DNA of 29,879 nt, from assembly GCA_910580205.1 (NCBI GenBank), contig CAJTVP010000022.1, positions 1 through 29,879 of the forward strand, written 5' to 3'. Origin of the DNA: an uncultured Eggerthellaceae bacterium (GTDB lineage: Bacteria > Actinomycetota > Coriobacteriia > Coriobacteriales > Eggerthellaceae). The notes under the pieces are model-generated. The model saw nothing but the letters and a program-made list of their open reading frames with translations. It made no database searches and had not been told where the DNA came from. Positions 6,734 through 13,785 of the stretch are shown piece after piece (position 1 is the stretch's first letter; the number at the start of each line of letters is the position of its first letter). Made by a program: the position numbers and the translations under genes.

Positions 6734-8446
6734 GTGAAAGGCCAATTGACGCTGCGCGGCATCATCATCGGATGCGCTGGCTGCGCGCTCATCACCGCGT
6801 CATCGGTGTACGTCGCCTTGAAGATGGGCGCTCTCCCATGGCCGATCATCTTCGCCGCGCTCCTTTCCTTGTTCGTCCTCAAGGCGGTCAGCCGGAATCA
6901 AACCACGCTCAACGAAGCCAACGTCACCCACACGGTCATGTCATCAGGCGCAATGGTGGCGGGCGGTTTGGCGTTCACCATTCCGGGCGCTTGGATGTTG
7001 GGCGCAGGTCGGGAGATCGAACCGGGGCAGCTCATGGTGATAGCTCTGGCGGGATCTGCCGTGGGATTGGTGGCTTCCATCGCCTTTCGCCGTCATTTCA
7101 TTGAACGGGCGCGGCTGGAATATCCTTTGGGGCAAGCCGCCGCTGAAACGCTCAAAGCCGGAGATGCTGGCGAAAAAGCGGGCGTGAAGCTGTTCGGCGC
7201 CATGGGCTTCGCGGCGGTGTGGTCCGTCCTGCGCGATGGGTTCAAGATCATACCCTCCATGGTGGCCCAGCTTCCCATTCCGGGAGTGGTCTTTGGCGTA
7301 TACGCTTCTCCTATGATGGTGGCCGTCGGGTTCTTGGTGGGCACGGGTGCCGTTCTGGTGTGGTTCGCCGGTGCGCTTCTGGCGAACTTCGGCATCATCG
7401 TGGGCTTCCCTCTGCTGGGACTGGCGGATGTGAACGCCTCTCAGCAGATCGCATCGTGTTTGGGAATGGGCTGCATGATGGGATGCGGCATCGCGGTGAT
7501 CGTGCGCGACATCGCTCCTCTGGGGGCGAAAACGCTGTTCGGCAAGGCGAAGCAAGCACAAACGTCAGCGCATCGGTTGGGATTGACGGCGGCCAGCGCA
7601 ACCGGTGGACGTTTTTCTCAGCCCCAGATGCGGGTGTGGTATCGCACGGGCGCTGGGATCTTCGTATTCGCCTGTGCGGCGGTGGCGGTTTGCATCACGC
7701 TGGAGCTACCCCTAGGCGTGACCGCGGTGGTCCTCATCGCTGCGTTCGTCGCTTGCGCCATGAGCGCGCAATCCGTGGGGCAGACCAGCATCGATCCCAT
7801 GGAGATCTTCGGGCTGATCGCGCTGTTCTTGGTGGCGGCGTTCGCGGATGTGACTGAGTTGCAGCTGTTCTTCGTAGCGGCCATCGTGGCTGTGGCTTGC
7901 GGTCTTGCCGGGGATGTCATGAACGATTTCAAGGCCGGTGCTGTTTTGGGCACTGACCCCAGGGCCCAGTGGGTAGGGCAGGCCATCGGCGGCATGGTGG
8001 GTTCCGTCGTGGCCGTGTTCGCCATCATCGCGCTTTTGCAAGCCTATGGGCCCGATGCGTTCGGACCGGGCCGTGAATTCGTGTCCGCCCAGGCGAGCGT
8101 GGTGGCTACCATGGTCACCGGCGTGCCGAACATGCCTGCGTTTTTGATCGGGGCGACGGTCGGGTTCGTGTTGTATCTGCTGCGCTTTCCGGCCATGATG
8201 CTGGGGTTGGGCATGTATCTTCCGTTCTATCTGTCCTTCACCGCCTTCCTTGGCGTTTTGGTGAAGACGGCCGCAGACCTCATCCAGCGCCGTCACATGG
8301 CGCATCTGCCCGCTCAGGATCAAGAGAAGCGGAAACGCGCGTGGGATGAATCGGGATTGCTGGTGGCTTCCGGCCTTTTGGGCGGCGAATCCATCATGGG
8401 CATCATCCTGGCTATGATGCTGACGGGGGTGGCGTTCTTCTCATGA
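6734..8446 (+). CDS. OPT-family oligopeptide/metal transporter
   Basis: 570 residues with about 14-16 hydrophobic segments and the N-terminal core LTLRGIIIGCAGCALITASSVY (split here for length: LTLRGIIIGC, then AGCALITASS) followed by NEANVTHTVMSSGAMVAGG, as in prokaryotic OPT proteins. OPT members import oligopeptides or metal chelates by proton coupling; the substrate here is not evident. GTG 6734 is chosen because AGGGAG (6721-6726) sits 7 nt upstream; the ATG at 6683 lacks a site and would add a hydrophilic extension. The stop overlaps the GH25 start (ATGA), so the two are translationally coupled. No clear promoter was found in 6631-6733. Confidence 0.9.
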   Translation: MKGQLTLRGIIIGCAGCALITASSVYVALKMGALPWPIIFAALLSLFVLKAVSRNQTTLNEANVTHTVMSSGAMVAGGLAFTIPGAWMLGAGREIEPGQLMVIALAGSAVGLVASIAFRRHFIERARLEYPLGQAAAETLKAGDAGEKAGVKLFGAMGFAAVWSVLRDGFKIIPSMVAQLPIPGVVFGVYASPMMVAVGFLVGTGAVLVWFAGALLANFGIIVGFPLLGLADVNASQQIASCLGMGCMMGCGIAVIVRDIAPLGAKTLFGKAKQAQTSAHRLGLTAASATGGRFSQPQMRVWYRTGAGIFVFACAAVAVCITLELPLGVTAVVLIAAFVACAMSAQSVGQTSIDPMEIFGLIALFLVAAFADVTELQLFFVAAIVAVACGLAGDVMNDFKAGAVLGTDPRAQWVGQAIGGMVGSVVAVFAIIALLQAYGPDAFGPGREFVSAQASVVATMVTGVPNMPAFLIGATVGFVLYLLRFPAMMLGLGMYLPFYLSFTAFLGVLVKTAADLIQRRHMAHLPAQDQEKRKRAWDESGLLVASGLLGGESIMGIILAMMLTGVAFFS

Positions 8447-9285
8447 GCGGAGAGGCGCGCGAAAAGGAAGCGATGCGGGTGCAGTCGGCCACCATCACGC
8501 GCCGCGCTGCGGTGGGCATCATGGCCGGGGTGGCGATGGCGGCTTTGACAGGATTGCCTGGATGCTCTTTGTTCGGCAAACCGCCCTATGTGAGCCCCTA
8601 TGACTGGCATGCTCTTCGCCGCGAAGGGGAAGAGCTGCTCTACGCGCCGGACGGCGTGGTGGATTCGCGGTGGGGGATCGACGTATCCGCGCATCAACAT
8701 GAGATCTCATGGGAGGATGTGGCTGCATCGGGCGTGCAGTTCGCGTTCGTGCGCGCGGGGAACCGGGGAGCGACGGAAGGCGTGCTCTACGAGGATGAAA
8801 CGTTCCTTGCGAACGCCGTGGGGGCGCACAGGGCCGGGATCAGCGTCTCCTCCTACTTCTTTTCACAGGCGGTGGACACCGCTGAAGCCGAAGAAGAAGC
8901 TGCTCACTTTTTGGACCTGCTCGCTCAGGCAGAAGCGGAGGGCGTCACGTTCGAAGCCGTGGCGTTCGACCATGAATCCGTCAACGTCGAAGGCGCGCGA
9001 GCGAACGATCTGGACGGGAAGCTGTTGAGCGGCATCGCCGTGACGTTCTGTGAAAGGGTGCAGACGGAGGGGTATCAGCCGCTCTTGTATGGCAATCAGA
9101 GGGATCTGAGCCGGCTGGACAAGGTGGTGCGGGAAGCGTATCCGCTGTGGCTTGCTGAATACGAGACGGATGTGCCCACGGCCCAGTTCGATTTCCGCAT
9201 TTGGCAATACTCCAACTCCGGCACGATCCCTGGCGTTGACACGGATGTGGATCTCAATCTTTGGCTCCCGGCGATCGAACCGTAG
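8443..9285 (+). CDS. GH25 lysozyme-like lipoprotein
   Basis: 280 residues. The N terminus has a twin-arginine-like TRR, a hydrophobic stretch (residues 22-37) and a lipobox LPGC ending at C41, so it should be a membrane-anchored lipoprotein outside the cell. Residues ~75-275 are a glycoside hydrolase family 25 domain (N-acetylmuramidase): GIDVSAHQ with D80, FAFVRAG, VSSYFFSQA, FDHES with D176 and E178 as the acidic pair, a YGNQ-type strand, LWLAEY and FRIWQYSNSGTIPGVDTDVDLN near the end (quoted in pieces; IWQYSNSG and VDTDVDLN are the markers). Coupled to the OPT gene upstream, which suggests release of wall fragments paired with import; this is inference. Confidence 0.92.
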   Translation: MSGEAREKEAMRVQSATITRRAAVGIMAGVAMAALTGLPGCSLFGKPPYVSPYDWHALRREGEELLYAPDGVVDSRWGIDVSAHQHEISWEDVAASGVQFAFVRAGNRGATEGVLYEDETFLANAVGAHRAGISVSSYFFSQAVDTAEAEEEAAHFLDLLAQAEAEGVTFEAVAFDHESVNVEGARANDLDGKLLSGIAVTFCERVQTEGYQPLLYGNQRDLSRLDKVVREAYPLWLAEYETDVPTAQFDFRIWQYSNSGTIPGVDTDVDLNLWLPAIEP

Positions 9286-9287
9286 AC

Positions 9288-9318
9288 ATTCAACCAGGAA
9301 CATGATTTCAGGTTGAAT
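9288..9318 (+). terminator. Hairpin after the lysozyme gene
   Basis: ATTCAACC (9288-9295) pairs with GGTTGAAT (9311-9318), a perfect 8-bp stem with a 15-nt loop, followed by AAAAACC rather than a U-run. It lies 2 nt after the stop and is probably the 3' boundary of the OPT/GH25 transcript. Confidence 0.45.
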
Positions 9319-9319
9319 A

Positions 9320-9440
9320 AAAACCAGGGGAGCCCTGTAGCGCTCCCATCGGGTGCCAATGGTCAACCGTGCGAACAGGAAACGTCAACCTGCGCATCGG
9401 TCGTCTGGATGAGTCTCTGGGTTGGGGCTGTATCCGTCAT
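9320..9440. repeat. Intergenic mosaic repeat, copy D
   Basis: Matches 25195-25320 of copy B: AGC-CTGTAGCGC, CCCAT, GGG, GCCAATGGTCAACC, GCGAACAGGAA, CCTGCGCATC, GGGTTGG and CATGCGG occur in the same order with scattered substitutions. The CCAATGG half of an inverted repeat is kept, but its partner differs (CCATCGG here, CCATTGG in B). No coding potential is evident. 9441-9488 has a partial echo (ACAATGCCTGC) of the B/C hairpin. Confidence 0.75.
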
Positions 9441-9488
9441 GCGGATAACGGACAATGCCTGCATCAGCGCAGCAACGAGCGCCCGTGA

Positions 9489-9821
9489 TCACTGATCTTC
9501 CGGCACGATCTGTTCATTCTCCTGCGCCGTTTGGACTTGCTGCGCTTGCTCTGGGTTCATCCAGTCTCCCGAAGCGCCCAGGGCGACGCAGAGGATGACC
9601 ACCGCAACGATGGCGATCACCGCCCAGATCAGCCCCGGAAACTTTCGCTTCGAGCCTTGCGGACCGTCCTCATCCACCTCGAACTCCTGCATGGCGGGGA
9701 ACTCCGGGTCCGCTTCGGAGGACTCCAGCACCACTGGTTGATCGTTCGCGAGCACGTCTTTCTTGTGAGCCCGTTCGCTCTCTTTGAGCGCTTTTTGATT
9801 CACTTCTGGCACTGGTTTCAT
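9489..9821 (-). CDS. Small single-pass membrane protein, unknown function
   Basis: 110 residues with no family I recognise. Residues 1-60 are polar and acidic after a short basic/charged start; residues ~61-83 (FPGLIWAVIAIVAVVILCVA) form one membrane helix; the C-terminal ~25 residues are rich in Gln and Glu. It lies 58 nt downstream of trpB2 on the same strand, preceded by GGTGAGGAG, so it is probably in the attenuator-controlled transcript. Being next to trpB2 does not establish a role in tryptophan metabolism. Confidence 0.75.
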   Translation of the reverse strand: MKPVPEVNQKALKESERAHKKDVLANDQPVVLESSEADPEFPAMQEFEVDEDGPQGSKRKFPGLIWAVIAIVAVVILCVALGASGDWMNPEQAQQVQTAQENEQIVPEDQ

Positions 9822-9840
9822 GGCCTCTCCTCACCTTGTG

Positions 9841-9865
9841 GGGCGCCCCCCTTCGGAGAGCGCCC
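9841..9865 (-). other. Intercistronic hairpin between trpB2 and the small membrane protein gene
   Basis: GGGCGC at one end pairs with GCGCCC at the other across a C-rich/GGAGAG interior with partial further pairing. There is no U-run on the minus strand; it is more likely a processing or stability stem than a terminator. Confidence 0.35.
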
Positions 9866-9879
9866 GCATCATGCGTCCT

Positions 9880-11298
9880 TTACTGGATGCCCGGCACGGA
9901 GGGGATGGTGGCGAATCCGGCTTCCAGCTCCTCTTCGGTGGGGATATGGTCCGACATTTCGCCTTTGTTGTAAGCGTCGTAGGCGTACATGTCGAAATAT
10001 CCCGTGCCGGTCAGCCCGAACAAGATCACCTTCTCCTCACCCGTCTCGGCGCACTTCTTCGCTTCTTCCATGGCCACGTAGATGGCGTGGGCGCTTTCCG
10101 GTGCCGGCAGGATGGTCTCCAGCCGCGCGAACTCTTCCGCCGCACCGAACACGTCCGTCTGCTTCACAGCCACTGCGTCCATGTAGCCGTCGTGCTTCAG
10201 CTTGCTCACGATGGGCGCCATGCCATGATAACGAAGCCCTCCGGCGTGGTCGGGTGAGGGCAGAAAGCCGTTACCGAGCGTGTACATCTTGCAGAGCGGG
10301 CAGGTTTGGCCCGTGTCCGCGAAGTCGTAGGCGTACTTGCCGCGCGTGAGCGACGGGCAGCTGGCCGGTTCCACGGCGATGAACTGCGTGTCGGGCCGGA
10401 TGCCCTTCAGCTTGTCGCGCATGAAGGGAGCGATGAGGCCGCCCAGGTTCGATCCGCCACCCGCGCATCCGATCACGACATCCGGGTATTCGCCCAGCTC
10501 TTCGAAGGCGGCATAGCTCTCAAGGCCGATGATGGATTGATGCAGCACCACCTGGTTGAGCACGCTGCCCAGTTGATAACGGCCTTTGTTGCCCGGCACG
10601 TTCAGAGCGCGTTCGACGGCTTCGGAGATGGCGGTGCCCAGGCTGCCGGTGGACTCCGGGTTCTCCGCCAGCATCTTCTTGCCCACCTCGGTCGTGTCGG
10701 AGGGGGAAGCGGTCACGGTGGCGTTGAACGTCTCCATGATGTTGCGCCGGAATGGTTTCTGGTCGTAGGAGCACTTCACCATGAAGACATCCAAGTCCAG
10801 GCCATAATGGTCGGCTGCTTCGGAGAGCGCCGTGCCCCACTGGCCGGCCCCGGTTTCGGTGGTGATCTTGTCCAGATCCTGCTCTTTGGCGTAATAGGCC
10901 TGGGCCAAGGCGGAGTTAAGCTTGTGCGAACCGGAGGTGTTGTTGCCCTCGAACTTGTAGTAGATGTGCGCGGGCGTGTTGAGCGCGCGCTCCAAGTTGT
11001 ACGCCCGGCAGAGGGGGCTGGGGCGGTAGACCTTGTACATCTCGCGAACGCCTTCGGGGATGTCCACGTAGGCGGTGGTGTCATCCAGCTCTTGCTTCAC
11101 CAGCTCGTCGCAGAAGACAGGCGCGATATCTTCCGGGCGCGCGATCTCTCCGTTTGGTAGGCGCATGGGATCGGGCGGCTCCGGCATGTCAGCGCGCAGG
11201 TTGTACCATTGCGTCGGGATCTGATCTTCTCGCAGATAGAGCCGGTAAGGCGCATTCTGGGTTGCGGTTGCTTGGTCAGTGCTGGTTGCCGTTGCCAT
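9880..11298 (-). CDS. trpB: TrpB2-type tryptophan synthase beta chain-like enzyme
   Basis: 472 residues. Fold-type II PLP enzyme of the TrpB2 subfamily (the TrpB-like family that is longer than classical TrpB1 at ~400). PLP lysine K126 in NNTSGSHKLNSA; TTETGAGQWG contains the conserved glutamate; CAGGGSNLGG is the phosphate-binding loop; SLTRGKYAYDF and GLRYHG are TrpB2 hallmarks. It would make L-tryptophan from indole and serine; TrpB2 often works without TrpA. No other trp gene is in the window, so it may salvage indole, plausible in a gut habitat (inference). ATG 11298 is chosen because AAAGGA lies 9 nt upstream; the open frame to 11400 crosses the attenuator terminator and is excluded. 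Regulated by the Trp leader upstream. Confidence 0.93.
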   Translation of the reverse strand: MATATSTDQATATQNAPYRLYLREDQIPTQWYNLRADMPEPPDPMRLPNGEIARPEDIAPVFCDELVKQELDDTTAYVDIPEGVREMYKVYRPSPLCRAYNLERALNTPAHIYYKFEGNNTSGSHKLNSALAQAYYAKEQDLDKITTETGAGQWGTALSEAADHYGLDLDVFMVKCSYDQKPFRRNIMETFNATVTASPSDTTEVGKKMLAENPESTGSLGTAISEAVERALNVPGNKGRYQLGSVLNQVVLHQSIIGLESYAAFEELGEYPDVVIGCAGGGSNLGGLIAPFMRDKLKGIRPDTQFIAVEPASCPSLTRGKYAYDFADTGQTCPLCKMYTLGNGFLPSPDHAGGLRYHGMAPIVSKLKHDGYMDAVAVKQTDVFGAAEEFARLETILPAPESAHAIYVAMEEAKKCAETGEEKVILFGLTGTGYFDMYAYDAYNKGEMSDHIPTEEELEAGFATIPSVPGIQ

Positions 11299-11379
11299 GT
11301 CCTTGTCCTTTCTCCTTTTGCTGGCCTTTTGGCTTGCTTTCGAACGGAGCACCGTGCGCGGGAAGGTGGTGCGGGGATG

Positions 11380-11408
11380 AAAAAAAGACCCCCGGATCAC
11401 CGAGGGCC
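11380..11408 (-). terminator. Attenuator terminator ahead of trpB2
   Basis: On the minus strand: CCCTCGG-TGAT-CCGGGGG, extended at the base by GG with TC, about 9 bp in all, followed directly by seven T (11380-11386). A textbook intrinsic terminator lying 41 nt after the leader-peptide stop and ahead of the trpB2 ribosome binding site. Confidence 0.88.
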
Positions 11409-11467
11409 TTCTTGGATGCGTATGTGCAGAAGTTCGATAACCCGTGTCTTACGATATGCCCTTCTGC
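11408..11467 (-). promoter_or_regulatory. Alternative pairings of the trp attenuator
   Basis: In the leader RNA the segment GCAGAAG (11461-11467), which includes the end of the third Trp codon, is perfectly complementary to CTTCTGC (11426-11432): a pause/anti-antiterminator stem. The same CTTCT can instead pair with AGAAG (11408-11412), with GGGT further upstream able to pair with the GCCC that follows AGAAG across a 7-nt bulge; that pairing would take bases from the terminator's 5' arm. Ribosome stalling at the Trp codons would block the first stem and favour the second. The first stem is clear; the second is the weaker part. Confidence 0.65.
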
Positions 11468-11532
11468 CACCACCATGCGCCAGCAACCGCAGTGGCGGTT
11501 GCGATCACGATCTGTTGGTTCAGCTGCTTCAC
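11449..11532 (-). CDS. trpL: Trp leader peptide (27 aa, WWW)
   Basis: GTG start at 11532 behind AAAGGA, 27 residues, TAA stop at 11449. The peptide VKQLNQQIVIATATAVAGA is followed by three consecutive Trp codons (11467-11475) and QKGIS. Three adjacent codons for the rarest amino acid, placed just before mutually exclusive hairpins and a terminator upstream of a tryptophan-synthase-like gene, are the signature of ribosome-mediated attenuation. The peptide itself is not expected to have a function after translation. Confidence 0.88.
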   Translation of the reverse strand: MKQLNQQIVIATATAVAGAWWWQKGIS

Positions 11533-11558
11533 GACATATCCTTTCGGGTCGGTTGGGA

Positions 11559-11589
11559 AGTGTAGCACAACCTTTCGCGAAGCGTGCAA
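11559..11589 (-). promoter_or_regulatory. Promoter of the trpL-trpB transcript
   Basis: Minus strand: -35 TTGCAC (11584-11589), 19-nt spacer, extended -10 TGC-TACACT (hexamer 11559-11564). The transcript would begin about 15-20 nt before the leader ribosome binding site. Confidence 0.6.
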
Positions 11590-11621
11590 CCGATGGCGCC
11601 ATTTTTCGAGCAATTCGCAGC

Positions 11622-11647
11622 CGCGCTGATGCCGAAGGCGAAGCGCG
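11622..11647 (-). terminator. Hairpin after the hemolysin III gene
   Basis: CGCGCT pairs with AGCGCG, with an inner GCC-TTC-GGC stem. It lies 8 nt after the hlyIII stop. No U-run; a possible boundary before the trp promoter. Confidence 0.35.
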
Positions 11648-11654
11648 CCTGTCC

Positions 11655-12311
11655 TCAGAGCACGAAGAGCAGCACGGAGAAGAACTGCAGGATGGACCCG
11701 GCCAGCACGAACACGTGGAACACCGTGTGCATGTACTTGATCTTCTTCAGCACGTAGAGCACGGCGCCCACGGTGTAGCTCACGCCGCCCGCCAGCAGCA
11801 GCCAGAATCCCACGGGGTCCAACCGGGCGAACACTTCGGGGATGAACGCGATGATGCACCAACCCATCACCACGTAGATGACCGCCGAGACCCATCGGGG
11901 CCGGAACGTCCAGAACGCTTCCACCGCTATGCCGATGATGGCCATGGCCCACACGGCAAGGAACAGCCAGAATCCCCCGACGGGCGCCAGCGTCACCAGG
12001 CAGTAGGGGGTGTACGTCCCAGCGATCAGCAAGTAGATGCAGCTGTGATCCAGCACTTTGAACACGCGCTTGGCCCCTTCATGGGCAAGGGCGTGGTACA
12101 GCGTGGACATGATGTATTCCAGCAGAAGCGAGATGCCGTAAACCAAGGCGGCCAGCAACAGGACGCCGCCGCCATCGCTCACCGATCTCACGATCAGCAG
12201 CACCAGAGCCGCCACGGCCAAGCCAGCGCCAACTCCATGGGTGATGGCGTTCGCGATCTCTTCACCGAGCGTATAGGCCCGCACTTGATGGGTTTTCGCT
12301 GTTGCAGTCAT
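11655..12311 (-). CDS. Hemolysin III / TrhA-family membrane protein
   Basis: 218 residues, the normal length, with seven predicted membrane helices. Family markers: HGVGAGLAVAAL near residue 25, STLYHALAHEGAKRVFKVLDHS, YLLIAGTYTPYCL and, near the end, HTVFHVFVLAGS. The conserved Ser/His/Asp set suggests a metal-dependent hydrolase-like core as in the CREST/PAQR superfamily. Bacterial TrhA proteins affect membrane energy and lipid homeostasis; a haemolytic role is not implied. No Shine-Dalgarno is visible, and a consensus -10 lies 7 nt before the ATG, so the mRNA is probably leaderless. Confidence 0.92.
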   Translation of the reverse strand: MTATAKTHQVRAYTLGEEIANAITHGVGAGLAVAALVLLIVRSVSDGGGVLLLAALVYGISLLLEYIMSTLYHALAHEGAKRVFKVLDHSCIYLLIAGTYTPYCLVTLAPVGGFWLFLAVWAMAIIGIAVEAFWTFRPRWVSAVIYVVMGWCIIAFIPEVFARLDPVGFWLLLAGGVSYTVGAVLYVLKKIKYMHTVFHVFVLAGSILQFFSVLLFVL

Positions 12312-12318
12312 GCGCGTG

Positions 12319-12348
12319 ATTATAGTTCAGGGAAGAAGCGGCAACCAA
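12319..12348 (-). promoter_or_regulatory. Leaderless promoter of hlyIII
   Basis: Minus strand: -35 TTGGTT (12343-12348), 18-nt spacer, perfect TATAAT (12319-12324), then 7 nt to the ATG at 12311. Transcription should start at or within a base of the ATG. The site lies in the short region shared with the divergent gene starting at 12391. Confidence 0.72.
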
Positions 12349-12390
12349 GACGAAATCAAGGTCAGAGGATGTACGGCGAAAGGAATCGAA

Positions 12391-13635
12391 GTGGAACGCG
12401 GAACCGACCCCAATGCCAGGCGCGTGTATGAGGACATCGAAGCCGAAGGGCACCTGGTTGATTCGAACATCCTTTCACGCATCATGGGCGGCATCGTGGA
12501 GCTGGATGGCGAATTCGAAGTGCGATCCTTTCAGATCGGGCGCGGCAACGAGAATCCGTCCACCATGGAGATGCGCGTGTTCGGTCGGGACGGCAACCAC
12601 CTGACTGAGATGCTGCGCATGCTGCACGGCCTGGGCGTTGTCCCCGCTCATCCGGGCAACGTTCGGGTAGAGCCGGCACCGTCGGACGGCGTGTTCCCAG
12701 AGGGCTTCTACGCCACCACCAACCTTGAAACGCTCGTACGGATCGACGGGCAGTGGTACCCCGTGTGGGGCACGGAGATGGACTTGGGCATCTGCGTCGA
12801 TCCCGATGCGAAGCGCGCATGGGGGCTGCCCATCTCCCAGGTGAAGAAAGGCGACTTGATCGCGGTGGGGCAGATGGGCATCCGCGTGTCATCTCAGGAG
12901 CGCCTGCGCGAAAAAGAGGAGTTCGAGTTCATGAACTCCACGGCCAGCAGCGAAAAGCCGAAGGCGCAGATCATCCGCCAAGCTGCATCTCTCCTGCGTG
13001 ACGTGCGCGAATCCGGGCAAGCCATCATCGCCGTGGTGGGACCCGCCGTGATCCACACGGGCGCAGCGGAGCATCTTGAACGCCTTGTGCGCGCTGGCTT
13101 CATCAGCGTGCTGTTCGGCGGGAACGCGGTGGCCACCCATGACATCGAATCGGCGCTGTACGGCACGTCTCTTGGGATCGACATGCAGACAGGCGTCCCC
13201 GTGCCCGCGGGTCATGAACATCACCTGCGGGCCATCAACCGCATCCGCGCGTGCGGTGGCATTCGCGAAGCGGTGGAGCAGGGCGTCTTGACCGATGGGC
13301 TCATGCATGCGCTGGTGGAGACGGATACGCCTTACGCGCTGGCGGGGTCCATCCGCGATGATGGGCCGCTCCCGGACGTGATCACTGATACGATGCGAGC
13401 CCAGGAGACCATGCGGCCGTGGTGCCAGAAGGCGGGCGCGTGCCTCATGATGTCCACCATGTTGCACTCCATCGCCACGGGGAACCTGTTGCCAGCGGCG
13501 GTGACCACGGTGTGCGTGGACATCAATCCAGCGGTGGTCACGAAGCTTTCCGACCGGGGGAGTTTCCAGACGATCGGCATCATCACGGATGTGGGGCTGT
13601 TCTTGAAGCATTTGGCGGACGAATTGGAGTGCTGA
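12391..13635 (+). CDS. TIGR00300-family (LOR/SDH; ArgZ/AgrE C-domain-like) protein
   Basis: 414 residues. The N-terminal ~100 residues are the LOR/SDH domain (GHLVDSNILSRIM, GEFEVRSFQIGR). The C-terminal ~230 residues match the ornithine-cyclodeaminase-like domain of cyanobacterial ArgZ/AgrE and archaeal TIGR00300 proteins: VVGPAVIHTGAA, LFGGNAVATHDIE, GTSLGIDMQTG, GHEHHLRAINRIR, AGSIRDDGPLPD, STMLHSIATGN, DINPAVVTKLSDRGS, GIITDVG. Likely converts ornithine to proline with release of ammonia; the N-terminal arginine-dihydrolase module of ArgZ is absent. GTG 12391 is chosen for GAAAGGA 6 nt upstream; an ATG at 12310 would overlap the divergent hlyIII start codon and cover its promoter. Confidence 0.85.
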   Translation: MERGTDPNARRVYEDIEAEGHLVDSNILSRIMGGIVELDGEFEVRSFQIGRGNENPSTMEMRVFGRDGNHLTEMLRMLHGLGVVPAHPGNVRVEPAPSDGVFPEGFYATTNLETLVRIDGQWYPVWGTEMDLGICVDPDAKRAWGLPISQVKKGDLIAVGQMGIRVSSQERLREKEEFEFMNSTASSEKPKAQIIRQAASLLRDVRESGQAIIAVVGPAVIHTGAAEHLERLVRAGFISVLFGGNAVATHDIESALYGTSLGIDMQTGVPVPAGHEHHLRAINRIRACGGIREAVEQGVLTDGLMHALVETDTPYALAGSIRDDGPLPDVITDTMRAQETMRPWCQKAGACLMMSTMLHSIATGNLLPAAVTTVCVDINPAVVTKLSDRGSFQTIGIITDVGLFLKHLADELEC

Positions 13636-13726
13636 TCGCTCGCGGATCCTCAGGCGATGCCACGTGGATCCTGGGGTGGCGCCGTGCAACGTCTCAATGT
13701 CATTCTGCATGCGAAAAGAGCAGGCA

Positions 13727-13735
13727 TGATAGGAT
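13727..13735 (+). promoter_or_regulatory. Extended -10 element ahead of lemA
   Basis: TG-A-TAGGAT, about 50 nt upstream of the lemA ATG. No good -35 is visible; the extended TGn motif may compensate. Probable promoter of the lemA/DUF2207 pair. Confidence 0.45.
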
Positions 13736-13785
13736 AGCAGGACGCGGGCGACGTTCCGCTATCCCACTGACTTCAGGAGGAGCGC

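Noticed and set aside
12310..12390. Upstream ATG start for the TIGR00300 gene
   Set aside because: It would overlap the divergent hlyIII start codon and its consensus promoter, and adds an unconserved N terminus; GTG 12391 has a proper ribosome binding site.
11154..12431. 425-codon plus-strand open frame across the trp leader and hlyIII
   Set aside because: It is antisense to hlyIII, the attenuator and the trpL peptide, has biased composition typical of antisense frames in GC-rich DNA, and matches no family.
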